DNA of 34,290 bases from Spirogloea muscicola (GCA_009602725.1 WELB01000159.1:45066-79355); one strand, 5' to 3'. Counted from the stretch's first letter, positions 1 to 11,596 are shown. Program-made: numbers and translations. The notes: a model not told the origin generated them from the sequence alone.

Positions 1-2075
1 TCCTCCTCGTCCGCTGCCGCGCCCACCTCGCCGCCGACGCCGCCGCCGCCCGCCGCCCGCCGCCCGCCACGTACGGCGACCTGGGCCTGGCCATCTACGG
101 CGCCGCCGGCCGGGCCGCCGTGGACGCCATGGTGGTGCTGAGCCAGGGCGGCTTCTGCGTCGCCTATCTCGTCTTCATCGGCACCAACCTGGCCTCCATC
201 TTCGCCACTGCTGGCGCCGGCGCCGGCGCCGGCCTGAGCAAGACCCACGTCATCTTCCTCGCGCTCCCCGCCCAGATCCTGCTCTCCTGGGTGCGCTCCC
301 TCACCCGCCTCGCGCCCTTCAGCATCTTCGCCGACGTCGTCAACGTGCTCGCCATGGCCGTCATCGTCGCGGACGACGCCGAGGCGCTCCAGGGCTTCCA
401 GCACGCGCATGCCTACAAAGGTGACAGGCCCCACAGTCCACAACCTGACTTGACTGAACCTGTGCTTGCCCTTCCGAGGGACCGCTACTCCGTGCAAGGC
501 CCAGCATTTTGAGCGCCAGTTCCTCACATCTGCGAGCCAGAGCTGCAGGCCTTGCGAGCGTGCCGTTTGTTGTGGGCGTCGCCATATACGCGTTCGAGGG
601 CATCAGCATGACGCTTCCGCTTGAGGCGAGCATGAAGGATGGGCGCAAGTTCGGGTCTGTGCTCGGCCTCGCAATGGCCAGCATCACGCTGCTCTATGGA
701 GGGTTTGCCATCATAGGCTACCTGGCCTATGGGGATGACACGAAGGTAACTTGACTGCCATTCTTTCAGCCTGCGCCTACAGAGTTGAGGAAGTATTTGC
801 TTTCAAACCTTTTTCTCAGGCATCATCGACCATGTACGTGCACTACCGGCTCTGCCCGACCTGGGTCTGCACACAGTGCTCATCTTGTCCTGGCCTAGTA
901 TTGAACCGGCCTTATTGACGACTGTTGATTTGTGAGCTGCCTGCAGGAGATTGTTACTCTCAACCTGCCGCAGCACTGGACAACCGACGCCGTCAAGATT
1001 GGGCTCTGCATCGGGCTCGTGTTCACCTTTCCCGGCAAGAGCCAGCATTCGCATGCCCATTATATTGCTCGAAGTTGCAGGCACTACTGACATTAGTACG
1101 TCATTGCACTATGGTCATGCTGAAGGATGTTTGCAAGCTTTCCTGAATTGCCGTCTGCTAGCCTTGTCTGCTCATGCAACGGGAGCACAAATAGCTGAAT
1201 ACCTTGCTCAGGATCTGAGATCGATGCAGTTGCCATTTTGCAGTGATGATGTTTCCTGTCCACGAGATCTTTGAGAGCAGAGTGTCCTCTTGCACCTGGT
1301 ACGAGCTGCACATTCAACCCAGAGCAAGGTATGGAACAGAAGCCAGTTGCTTAAGCTGCTTAGTAGGTCCTCTGAAACATCTGAAGGCTGTTTAGGACTT
1401 CCTTCATGCTGCGCAGACCAAGATCACAGTAAGGGTCTCACACAGTCGTGGCCTTATGTTGCCACCTGTGACCTCAGCGCATGGACTAGACTTTCCACCA
1501 AGCGTGGTGGTTTTCTGCATCTTACAGTAGCCGAGCACTTGCCCTCCGTGACCTGGCTTATGCTGCCACACCTCTTGGCACGATAGTCTCAGGTCTCAAA
1601 TTGTACATAGGGTCCTAGCTTCGAGTTCAAGGATTATGGTTATATGCTTATATGCTCAGGGGCTTATCACCTGCAAGTCCGGGCTAAACTGCACCTGACA
1701 GGGACTACGCATCAGCTGTATTTTCCATCTCAGACTGATGGAGGACTTGTTGTGCCCACTTTACACTGGCCCAGGTTGCGGAAGGCCGTGCAGAAGGCGC
1801 TCAGAGTCGTGGTCGTGCTCGTGGCCTCGTGGACGGCAGCTGCGGTGCCCAGCTTTGGGACGTTCATCTCGCTTGTTGGCAGCAGCGTCTGCTCGCTGCT
1901 GGCCTTTGTACTGCCTGCCCTCTTCCACCTCCACCTTCTCTGGCACAGCATGAACCGCATCGAGGCCACCGCTGACTACCTTCTCATATTCTTTGGCCTC
2001 CTCTTTGGGGTCTGGGGCACCTACGATTCCTTGCGGCATTTCAATGTACATGGAACCACTCAGCTCCACAGTTGA
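1..2075 (+). CDS. AAAP-family amino acid transporter (AVT3-like), 5' end missing
   Basis: This is the 3' part of a multi-pass proton-coupled or vacuolar amino acid transporter. Inferred exons are <1-420, 549-745, 947-1034, 1244-1328 and 1775-2075; phases agree at each junction and give about 362 residues. Family-like blocks include TYGDLG, LSQGGFCVAYLVFIGTNLA, SIFADVVNV, a long AIYAFEGISMTLPLE block, GYLAYGDDTK and an FTFPVMMFPV-type segment. The last exon adds several hydrophobic helices (LVGSSVCSLLAFVLPALFHL and IFFGLLFGVWG). The intron at 1035-1243 appears to use a GC donor (GCAAGA) with a TTGCAG acceptor. By family knowledge these proteins move neutral amino acids across the vacuolar or plasma membrane; substrate and membrane cannot be read here. 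The start codon lies outside the window. The gene is tail-to-tail with the GPN3 gene. Confidence 0.88.
1035..1243 (+). other. GC-AG intron in the amino acid transporter gene
   Basis: Exon 3 ends in phase 1 at 1034, and the only junction that preserves the FTFP-VMMFP family motif starts the intron with GCAAGA instead of GT. The acceptor TTTTGCAG ends at 1243. GC-AG introns are a known minor class of the major spliceosome. Confidence 0.65.
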
Positions 2076-2658
2076 CTTGTACGAAGCACTAAAGCATGTG
2101 CTTTTAGTCTGGAGCAAACCTCCTCTTCATTGGTGTGTGTGTGTTAGTGTGTGACACCCTGAATAGCCAGCCTCACCACTAGCTGTCCAATCATTAGTCC
2201 AGTCTGGCAGAGGCACAATTTGTTTAGCATCCCTCAATGGAGATTGAATTTAACAGAAGTGATAGTATACTGCGGGCTTCATCCAAGGGCCCCATCAAAT
2301 GCTTCAGTGGTTTTGCAAGTTAATGCAATCAGAATGTTACAAAAACAAAAAGCCAAAAGGGGGCAAGCGGAGCTAGCACATCATTACACTGTGTATGAAT
2401 CTTCCACTGCAGCTTATCTTGAGTCTGATGCACGTGTGCTAGCACTCAACCAGCACTGAGCGCACCGTGCACCATGCCTAAGTAGGGTTAAAGTGACTAC
2501 ATGAGAGCTACAAAGCCCAACGCCCAGAGTACAGATTCCCAGCTAGCATTTGAAGCTAGGACACCAACTTTGGATCTGGAGACCAACTTCTGTGTCCGTA
2601 CTGCAAAATATAGCAGGCTGTCGCATGTGGCCAATTTTCTGGCAGCATGGCAAATATT
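2076..2658. other. Intergenic region between convergent transporter and GPN3 genes
   Basis: No gene is recognised between the transporter stop and the GPN3 stop. It holds a short GT-rich run (about 2133-2155) and an imperfect palindrome about 2088-2108 (ACTAAAGCA / GCTTTTAGT arms) just after the transporter stop. It should contain the 3' UTRs of both genes. Confidence 0.6.
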
Positions 2659-5484
2659 TCAGTCATCATCGTCAGGAGCTTCAAAGTCGCGTGTCTTGAC
2701 GTCTGCAGATTCACCATACTGGATAGCATTGTCCACGTGCGACAGTACAAATTGGATGCTGCAATGGAAGGGATCAACAGCAGTCCACATTGTCATTCGA
2801 TTCTTTCTCGTACCCCTGAAGACCTTATGTAGGAAGACTGCCAATGACGCACTTAGAAAAGCGCATGCACTCAACCAACGCGGCGCGGTCACACGATGAA
2901 TCATAGAGGCGATTATATAACCATGACCTTTAAACGCCAGCAAACCATAATCAAACTAATGGACAACCGCTTGCTTGGCTTATGCTGCATCTGCAGGAGC
3001 AGATTATCACCTATCCTCATCAGAAATGTCAAATGGCAAGAAGCTGACCATGCTGTAGTCATCGACCTGCAGACATGGAAGATCAGATGCAGCCACCGCT
3101 TGTCATTGTTCGATGAATCATGCTATCATGGATGGCAACCCACTAGCAAAGGGCTGTTTGACCAGGAAATGGTGCCTATGAAATGAGTCCCACAGGTCCC
3201 TAAATGGCAGCCACACCTCGTAGACCCACTACCAGATCTGAGGCCCTGACGTGCTTGCAGCCTCACCATCTGTGCCATGGAGTGGTTCAGCTTAGCAAAC
3301 TTGGGTGCCATATTCTCGTTAAGGTCGGCCAACAAGAGCCTCACATCTGGATCTAAGAAGCTGCAATAACAAGTTGATAGGCTAAGAATCATTAATACAC
3401 CTCCTTCAAGTGTGTTCTGGTCATGCGTATGAGGATGGTATGTATTTGCCTGCCACGTTCATCAGTGGCAACACCAGCTACGTACCGTTCAACATCCTTC
3501 TTGTTTGTTACTAGATCCATCTTGCTAAGGACATTGACATGAGGAAGTTCAAGCTGGATCATTGCCGACAGTGAGGCAAGGCACCCACTGATAAATTTCG
3601 TCACATCAGAGGCAAACTGCACCCAATTGCAAGTGGGAGTCAGTAAATGAAGAGACGTCTTCAGTTACTAACATAAATAACAGCACGAAACAAGTCTGGA
3701 GAATGCACTGCTCCCTGGAGCAACTTCTTCATATACTGCTGCCAGAAGCCAGACAAAAAGCTGAATTCACCTGAGAGTCAAGCAGGTATACAGCGCAAAT
3801 CTGAAAGTCCCACCTTCTGAGTTGGTCAACAAAGGTTCTCAGCACGGGAACATGGGAGTACAGCTCAATCTGTCCTGCACTCTTACAAAGGTGACAAGGA
3901 TAACCTCCTTTGGATCAGCTCGCAGAGGGCCAGCTTGCGGGCAAACGGCACACAAAGAGAGTCAACCAGCTCTGAGCTCGTAATGTGTCACGAAGCAAGC
4001 CTGTCACTAACTATCACGCGCAAACCTAAGTCTTGAATGTAGATGCTACCTTGGCCTTGGCAAGCCCTTGATAGACGTCTATACTCAAAGGCAGATGCAT
4101 TGCATAGATCAAATATAACCAGTAGACACTCGGAGCGCTGTGCTGTGCTGCAAGAATTGAGAACATTACCTGGGCAATCAAAGACAAGGTACTCATCCTC
4201 TGCAAAGTCATCAAGGCGTTCTTGGAACCAATCATCCAGATTTTCTTCTAGATATCTGAAAATAGAAGCAATAGGTGCATATGTCCCAATGTCAAGGGTG
4301 ACCTCTTCTACAGTGATGCGGCTAGGAAAAAGCAGAAGTCTTGTGTCTGTACCAAACGAGCACAAAGGTGGGGGGATTCATGATTGTTGATAGGATTAGG
4401 ATGTTGTGGGCTCTTGGCTTTTGACAAGCAGAGACTTATGTACGCCTCTCTTCAACTTGGGGACGATGTGAACATGCATTTCAAGCAGCATACGGAGATC
4501 CACGCCAGAAAGGGAAGAATATTGACAGGGCCTGTGCTGATTACTCCATGCAGTATAAGAGCCCTCCATTGGGCCCAAGATTTAGCTCCTCCATCACCTC
4601 CTCGAGTGACACCAGCTCTCGAATGTCTGACGACAATACCGAGCAGATAGCCTCAGCAGCCAGATTGCAGCAACTCGTGACTATCACCATCGTTCTCAAC
4701 ACGGACTGTGAGTGCATGATCCTCCCTCACTCCTACAAAAGCTCAAAAGGCAGGAGCGCCATCCGCATGACAGGAGATCATGCTAAACCCAAAGAGCCAA
4801 AACCCCAAAACCCCTGGATCTCTAATCCTAACCTTGACCCTAAATCTGAAAGCAACAGCTTATCACTCCTACAACAACTCAAAGCAAAGTACAATACACC
4901 AGTCTTACCAGAACAGTAGCTTACAGAGAGTACAAATATCTAGTTAGTACAGCAACGAGTATGCAGATGCTTCACTGACGATGCTTCACTGACGAATGTA
5001 AATATGGAAAGAGAATGGTGCTGGACACATGTCAAAGTCAAGGTCCAATAAGCACTGATCATGGGTTGATCAATTGACGAAGCCTGCTATAGATTCATGG
5101 AAGCCGCATGCGGTACCTATGGAGACAGGGTAATCAAAGTGCTCGGCAGCAGGGTCCAGGTTGACGATGTTGACATTCCGCCGGATGCTCTCGCAGTGCT
5201 GGTGAAGTGTGGCGCAGTACGTGGACTGCACCCTGACATCGGCAGCAGATTGCGTCAATCGCTTGATAGTCAAATTGTTCTTTCAACAGAGCTAAAAGTC
5301 GGCGGCCTCGTCAACAAAGGGACTCCAGTCGCGCTGAGCTGGGAGCTCCCCTTCAAGCTCAGCGGTGTGGCCGTAGCAGAGTCCAGGAGTGTCAGTGGCT
5401 AGCCACTGCGAAGGGGCGCTGGTGAGCGGCGCGCACCTTGCCGCTGCCGGCGGGCCCGATGACGAGCTGCGCGTAGCGCACCAT
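2659..5484 (-). CDS. GPN3: GPN-loop GTPase 3
   Basis: GPN3 works with GPN1 in assembly and nuclear import of RNA polymerase II. Nine exons could be joined with consistent phase: 5437-5484, 5117-5225, 4545-4626, 4170-4255, 3771-3874, 3486-3616, 3267-3360, 3011-3066 and 2659-2758. They total 810 nt, or 269 residues plus stop, matching the usual 270-285. The protein opens [18 protein letters not shown] (P-loop, residues about 10-18), then [13 protein letters not shown]. The diagnostic Gly-Pro-Asn loop is in [13 protein letters not shown] (GPN at 70-72). FDCPGQIEL (G3) and SKMDL (G4, about 174-178) follow. The C-terminus has [27 protein letters not shown] and an acidic tail of four Asp. All junctions are GT-AG. 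The start ATG at 5484 directly precedes the conserved RYAQLVIGP block, so it is well supported. Confidence 0.95.
4966..4993. repeat. 14-bp tandem duplication in GPN3 intron 2
   Basis: Two perfect adjacent copies of GATGCTTCACTGAC lie inside a GPN3 intron. This looks like a simple replication-slippage duplication; no function is suggested. Confidence 0.85.
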
Positions 5485-6940
5485 CGGACGCCGAGCTGGC
5501 GCTGCTGCGCCAAGAAGCCCGGCGACGGCAGCTTCCAGCGCCGGCTCCCCGGCTCTCCCGTCAAAGGCCTCGGCGGCCTCTGCAGCCGCTTCGCTGACGG
5601 CGGCGAGCTACCACCGCGGCTCTCGCTTATGCAGGCCTTTCGAAGGACACGGCCACGGCCTCGTTGACTGCCCGCCGCGACTGCCGCCGCGAAGGCCGCC
5701 GCAGCCGCCGCCCCAGGGCCGCGGTGATCAGGATGCGGCTCCGCGCTTGCTCCTCGTGTTCCGTCCCGCACCCGGTAGGTCCAGATCAGCGGATTGGGAT
5801 ATTCTTCTCTGCCCACGGGGGAGAAAGCGGCTGCCCGCTGTGGGAGCGGGATGAAGTTGGCTCAGGGGGTGGGGCGACAAGTGAATGTGAATGCGGCAGC
5901 TGACATTGGAAGAGCGGCTGTAAAAGCCAGCCAGGTGCACACAGATAAAAGATAGTGCACGCCCATAGAGAAGAGGGGCTGGCAAAGCCAGCCCAAAGAA
6001 GAATGGACAATAACCAAAGCCAAAGGAAGAGGAGCCGGAAAAAGGACTACACTACAAAACATTGCAAAACACATAGACGATGCGATCGGAAGCTCAGTAC
6101 CCACGAGTGAGCAACATCAGGTCTGAGTAGCTCGCTGCAGGGAAAGAGGCACACAGCGGGTGCTCATCAATGTAGTAGCGGAGCAACAGGCCGGGCAGAC
6201 AGGGAGGGAGTGGCGTGTACGTGGAGTGATGAGAGAAGGGGAGGGCTCGCCCATAGAAAAAGAGGGGCTAGCAAAGCCAGCCCAGAAAGGACGTTGTCCG
6301 CAGGCCTCAAAAGGCCACAAAACAGTGCCAGGAAAGACGGGCTCGCCCATTGAGGATGGCAGCTGGGAAATGCCAGCCCAAAAAAGAATGAATAGAGGAC
6401 GAGGGGCCAGGGGAAGCACTAAGGAAAACAAGCACAAGAAGAAACTAGGCAGCTACGAAGCACACAGTAACCCCTGCTAAGCAGCCTCGGGTCAGAGAAA
6501 CTTGGCTCCTGGAAGCGGGTCCCCTGGCCAGAGCCAGAGTGATGAGTGATAAATCTCAAGCGGCTGCTGATATTAAAAGAGCGGCTGTGAAAGCCAGCCA
6601 GATGCATACAAGTGTTAATGACGGAGCCACAGGCTAGACAGCCAGGGCGCTCTTAGTAACCCCGTGTCAGCAGTAGGAAGTCAGATGAGGAGTGATGGAG
6701 GGCCGGAGTGGCCAAGTACAGAAGGCAAGCACATGGACAGATGTACACCACCTGCTGCCAAGCTGACCCGCTCAGTAACCACGAGGCAGCAAGTAGAACG
6801 TAGAGAGGCAGGGAGGCGGCCCCGACGGGACTCGGCGACCTCCCGATGGGGAGCCCTACTTCTCCGCTTTCTTGCAGCTGCATTCGTATCCACCTTTACT
6901 GACGCGCCGGCTCCGTGCCTGCGGGCCAGCTCGCGACGCC
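5485..6940. other. Intergenic region between divergent GPN3 and DUF3054 genes, repeat-rich
   Basis: This 1.46-kb head-to-head gap must contain both promoters. The GPN3-proximal part (5485-5780) is very GC-rich. The rest (about 5870-6800) is made of degenerate copies of the hairpin repeat family described separately. No ORF in it resembles a known protein. No clear TATA box was identified. Confidence 0.6.
5870..6800. repeat. Cluster of degenerate hairpin-bearing repeats
   Basis: Five hairpin signatures occur here: 5916-5932, 5976-5994, 6265-6283, 6358-6379 and 6583-6599. The clearest, GGGCTGGCAAAGCCAGCCC (5976-5994), is a perfect 8-bp stem with an AAA loop. They are often preceded by CGCCCAT(A/T)GA and followed by AAAGAATG-like sequence. 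Interspersed are blocks resembling CTCAGTA-CC-ACGAG (about 6090, 6650, 6773), which also occur in the two longer copies at 9680-9880 and 10382-10606. The array therefore looks like several decayed, partly tandem copies of one mobile or tandemly amplified unit. Its class is unknown. Confidence 0.7.
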
Positions 6941-6954
6941 ATGGCCGCGCTGCA

Positions 6955-6986
<32 letters not shown>

Positions 6987-8438
6987 GGATATGCGCGGGG
7001 TGGTGTAAGGGTTCTCTTGTCGGCCAAGGGATCGCTCCGAAGCGAGGCGGCTGGTANGCCCCGCGCCCGCCGCCGCCAGGGGCGGCCGAGGCGCCACTGG
7101 TGCCCGTGGAGGACGAGCGAGTGTCGTGGGAGGGGGTTGCAAAGGTCGAGCGCGACGGCGGCCCCGGCGGCGGCGGCGGCGCCTCTGCGCCCTGGCTGTG
7201 AGCCGCTGCCCTTCACCCCTCCACTTATCTGTTTAGTAGCTTACTTATTTGCGCATGGTTGTCTTCTTCGATATTAGGAACTACCTCGTGCCATGGTTGT
7301 CTTCTTCGATATTAGGAACTACCGCGTGCTCTAGCGAGAGTAATGGAGGCCAACCGGCAATGCCTGCGTTTTGCCATCTGCAATGGCAAGTCCTTCTACA
7401 GTGGCAAGTCGTAACTGCTGACATATTTTCACTTGTTATGTAAGGCGCATTGCCCTCTTAGCCGGTGGCGACTTGGCCGCCATCCTGGCATTTGCTGCCA
7501 TTGGGCGGCTCTCGCATGGTGGCCTTGCCCTCGACTTGGAGCTCTTCCAAACTGCAGACCCCTTCATCGCTGGTGAGCTTGCACCTGGTCGAGGCATGGA
7601 CTTGCATGTCCTTGTGAGATCTATGAGAATGTAACAGTCCAATGGTTGCTGACTGTTGTTGAGTGTAATGCAAGTCTCGGCGAGTCCAGGATTTGGACCT
7701 TTACATTACAGTGAGCCCAGCACACGCATGTTGTCCCCACTGTGCCTGTTCATGCTCTGATTGCACAAGTTTGGGGTCATAGTCACTCAGCACACAGGGC
7801 CTTGAGCTGCAGTCCTGGCGTGGTGCGCTCTCTGTAGGATGGGTGGCAGCAGCATACTTTGTTGGCGACTACAGGCCCGACATTGCTCCTCCGTCGGGCT
7901 CTGGCGGCAAGATCTTGAATGCATTCAAGACGTGGGCCACAGGAGTTCCTGTGAGCTCTCAAATCCTTGTTGCAGATTGTTGCAGACTCCCCCATGCTTC
8001 AGTACTGCAGGAGGCCAATATCTCTTGTAGCTCCCACAATCTTAGGTTTGAATAGCAGCAGTATGGACGCTAAAGAGAAAGAAGGTATTTGCAATTGGCA
8101 CCTTGGCAAGCGCCTCTACCTTCCTTCTACAGGGACCAGAGACAGCATCCGCTTGCAGCAAGGCTACTGCCTGCCTTCACCGCAGGACTTGAGCACTTTG
8201 CATGCATCCACTTGTGCAGCTGGGATTGGCAATTCGTGGGCTGAGGAGGGGTCAGGTTCCGCCTACACCCTTCATCCTGGTGACTGTCGGTAGCACCCTC
8301 GTGCTCCTCGTCGGCTGGCGCGCAGCACTGGCGGCAATTACTGGTGGGTCTGACAAGCAGCGGAAGGCCACTGACCGCAGCGGCAACTTCCTCGAATTTT
8401 TCCAGGTGATGCAGTCAGAACCCCAAACCCTCTGTTAG
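6941..8438 (+). CDS. DUF3054 family membrane protein, probably organelle-targeted
   Basis: Three exons are well supported: 7445-7572, 7838-7950 and 8220-8438, with matching phases. They encode RIALLAGGDLAAILAFAAIG, RLSHGG, DPFIAG joined to WVAAAYFVGDY, and ATGVP joined to LGLAIRGLRRG, then PPTPFILVTVGST and LVLLVGWRAALAA. This is the DUF3054 pattern of small four-helix membrane proteins found in bacteria and plant plastids; no biochemical role is known. The 5' end is uncertain. A model starting at ATG 6941 (MAALQ plus ten Ala) and splicing at a GTGTAA donor after 7002 keeps phase and gives 173 residues. An alternative frame using the GTAAGG donor at 7005 would give a different leader. An ambiguous base at 7057 falls just inside the proposed first intron. 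The poly-Ala/Gly leader could be a transit peptide, but this is inference. Confidence 0.78.
7254..7329. repeat. 38-bp tandem repeat, two copies, in DUF3054 intron 1
   Basis: Units 7254-7291 and 7292-7329 both begin CATGGTTGTCTTCTTCGATA and differ at a single position near the end (CCT versus CCG before CGTGC). The high identity points to a recent duplication. It lies in the inferred first intron of the DUF3054 gene. Confidence 0.93.
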
Positions 8439-9679
8439 TGAAACCTGGAAGGGTGGAAGAGCACTTTGACGAGTAACAAGCGCATCAGAGATACTCCACA
8501 AACACTGGGAACCTTCCAAGTCAAGGCCAATGTCATGTCTGAGATGGCTTGTTTCAATGATGAAGCTGGTGTCCTCATACGAGCGATTTGACAATGTGCA
8601 GCTCTTATCCTCGCTCGTGAGGAGGTGGTGACACATTTTACTTGAAGAGGCCTCAGAACATGGTTGTCTGATGAGCTCCCAGCACTTGCTTGACTTTACA
8701 GTTGGGCTAATCAACCGCCCATTATGCAACTTGATAACGACTTGCTGTCTCGCAGAGCAGGGCTGACTGGAGCCTCTAACCATCATTTCTTAGCCACTGG
8801 ACGGGACTCGACCAAACATATTAGACTGCATGTGGATGCTGGTCCAACTTTGATGAGAGATATCGTGGCATGTCCACCTATTATGTCGGCTTCTGCAAAG
8901 AGTTGGAGAGCAATCGTAGGAGATGTAGTATCGCTTTCGTAGGTCGAAAGCGACAAAGCCCAGCAAAGGTGATCGGCAGCAGACTGTTTGCCTTCAGGAT
9001 GCTGGTATTTCTGGGGAAGCGGCCAATGGGACCTAGACGTGCAAGGGCAGGACAGAGTTTTTAATATGAGATTATGCTGTCTTGTCCTTGTGTACCCCCT
9101 GGTGCAATTGTAAGGGGGCCATGAGCTGGCACTTCTACCCCGCATAAAGAGTTTTTGTGACAGGCCGCAGGAGTGCTTGAGGTAAGGATGCAGATACACA
9201 ATACCTCGTCAAATACTCCGGCAAATGTCAACTCGTTAATTTGCCAGCGAGAAGAGCACAGGGCCTTCAAGAGGGCAGATGACGGCTCACATAGAGCGAT
9301 CAGGGAAGGGGAGTGGACAGAAGGGCGTGATGACAGAGAATCCATAGATCCACTGGTGCTGCAGCTGGCAGGCTCAATAAAAGGTAACGCAGCCCAAGAT
9401 AGGAGGCGTCTGACATAAACCTCTGACGGCTCTTGAAGCTCAGGTCGCAAGCCCTTGGTCGAGGAGAGCCTGGCAACTTGGGCATCCGAAGTCTGGCACC
9501 ACAGCGCATCACGAATCAGGGGTCCAGACCTGGATTCGAGGTTATATTCCATGTGAATCATTGTCGGGGTTGAAGAATCCGAAGTATGGAAGTCAAGATC
9601 GGCGGCGTCAGTGTGCCCGAAGGGGTCCTGAGCCAGGTGCTTGGTGACAGGGATCACATTTCAGGGTTCAGGTGATCGA
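8439..9679. other. Gene-poor region with no recognised gene
   Basis: Downstream of DUF3054 no recognisable exon was found on either strand. It contains a minus-strand open frame at 9061-9657 (198 codons, noted separately) and shorter frames at 8415-8786 and 8783-9199 whose translations match nothing I recognise. Composition is less GC-rich than coding exons nearby. Confidence 0.5.
9061..9657 (-). other. Unassigned open frame of 198 codons
   Basis: This minus-strand frame has an ATG start and is unusually long for non-coding DNA of this composition. The translation (starting MIPVTKHLAQDPFGHTDAAD) has no motif or domain I recognise. It lies just past, in minus orientation, the retroelement-associated repeat copy at 9680-9880. 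It could be element 3' sequence, a real orphan gene or chance. Confidence 0.25.
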
Positions 9680-9880
9680 TAGAAAAAGAAGAAGTGGCTC
9701 TCCCAATGGGGGCAACGGCTGTGAGAAGCCAGCCCAACAAAAAATTGACAAGGTTCGTAGGGGCCAAACTACGAAGGGGCCAGAGGCGCTAGCTCTAAAC
9801 TAGGGATGGATGAATCACTCAATACCAACAAGTGACGAGCCGCAAATCCGACCAACTAGCTGGCGGAAAACAATCCCCCT
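9680..9880 (-). repeat. Long copy A of the hairpin repeat family
   Basis: This is about 200 bp that aligns along its length with 10382-10606 in the same orientation. Shared plus-strand blocks in order are: a purine run then AAGTGGC-CTCCCAAT; the hairpin GGCTGTGAGAAGCCAGCCC (9717-9735); AATTGACAA-GGTTCG-AGGGGCCAAA; CACTCA; and GAG/CGAGCC-CAAATCCGAC then ACTAGCTG-CGGAAA. With copy B it brackets the retrotransposon remnant as a direct repeat. In the minus orientation its 3' end has lost the CAG found in copy B. Confidence 0.8.
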
Positions 9881-10381
9881 GACGAAAGCCAGAGGCAGCA
9901 GCGAGAGCACGGCCAGCACGCAGGTGCAAAGCGTGGGCTATGGACCGCTGAAGGGATACGGCTAGTCGCATGCGATAGACTTGGGCCAACGAGCCAGCGG
10001 CATTGAAGTTAGCCTGCTCACCTCGCCTGTGGGACACAGCGCGTCGCGCAAGCCTGGCCAGCAGGTCGAGCCACTGGGACCCGAGAGCCCCGTGCTCATC
10101 CACGGCCAGGGGTACGAACTCGTCCCTAGCCGGGTGGTCAGCGTGTTTGGCGGCCTTGCTGCGAGCGGCGTTTGCCGCAGCATGGCCAGCCCTCGAGGTA
10201 GGAAGCCCCGGACTGGAGCGGTCCACCACATCAGTGGTTACCACATCTGCAATGATGTGCGCGCCGCCTCCTGGCGTGAAGGCCGCCACCAGGTCGACGC
10301 GGCGAGTGTGTAGGCCGTCCGCCTTCTGAAGGATTGGCATGACCGCAGTGTCATCCAGCGCTACCGAATAGCCGGCCTCCT
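9881..10381 (-). mobile_element. Retrotransposon C-terminal remnant (non-LTR, RT-associated C-terminal domain)
   Basis: A minus-strand open frame runs through this segment and into the repeats on both sides (9819-10523 in total, 234 codons). The unique part encodes EAGYSVALDDTA, RRVDLVAAFTPGGGAHIIAD, VVTTDVVD, HAAANAARSKAAKHAD, FVPLAVDEHGALG, LLARLARRA and YRMRLAVSLQRSIAHALHLR. By family memory this matches the C-terminal region after the reverse transcriptase in many algal and fungal non-LTR elements (an Asp-rich DVT-VVDP block, then a FVPLAVE-LGG block and a final SVALQRGNA helix). That region is often described as endonuclease-like. No reverse transcriptase, upstream endonuclease or 5' part is present, so it is a truncated fossil. 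The assignment rests on pattern memory. Confidence 0.65.
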
Positions 10382-10606
10382 GGAAAAGAAAGTGGCACTC
10401 CCAATTGGGGCAAGGGCTGTGAAAAGCCAGCCCGAAAATGAATTGACAAAGGTTCGAAGGGGCCAAATGACGGAGGGGCCTAAAACGCGATAAGCAGCTA
10501 CCAAGGGGGCCTGACGATGTCATGTCACGGGGGAGGATGGACCACTCAGTAGTCCCGAGTGAGGAGCCTCAAATCCGACAGACTAGCTGCCGGAAAGCTA
10601 TCCCCA
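10382..10606 (-). repeat. Long copy B of the hairpin repeat family
   Basis: This is the second long copy, in direct orientation to copy A about 726 bp away. Its hairpin is GGGCTGTGAAAAGCCAGCCC (10414-10433). Read on the minus strand its end, CACTTTCTTTTCCAG, looks like a pyrimidine tract plus 3' splice site placed immediately before the GAGGCC start of the retroelement frame. The open frame continues through the copy without a stop. Confidence 0.78.

Positions 10607-11596
<990 letters not shown>

Noticed and set aside
4170-4321. Longer GPN3 exon starting at the TTTTTCCTAG acceptor (4322)
   Set aside because: It would insert a non-conserved stretch. The exon 4545-4626 carrying the GPN loop joins in phase to an acceptor at 4256 and restores the family sequence exactly.
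4825-4855. Telomere-like CCTAA/CCCTAAA motifs in a GPN3 intron
   Set aside because: Only two or three degenerate, irregularly spaced motifs occur, with no tandem array, so this is not an interstitial telomere.
5916-6599. CRISPR-like array from regularly recurring hairpins
   Set aside because: Spacing is irregular, repeats are degenerate, there are no uniform spacers, and the surrounding genes are eukaryotic.
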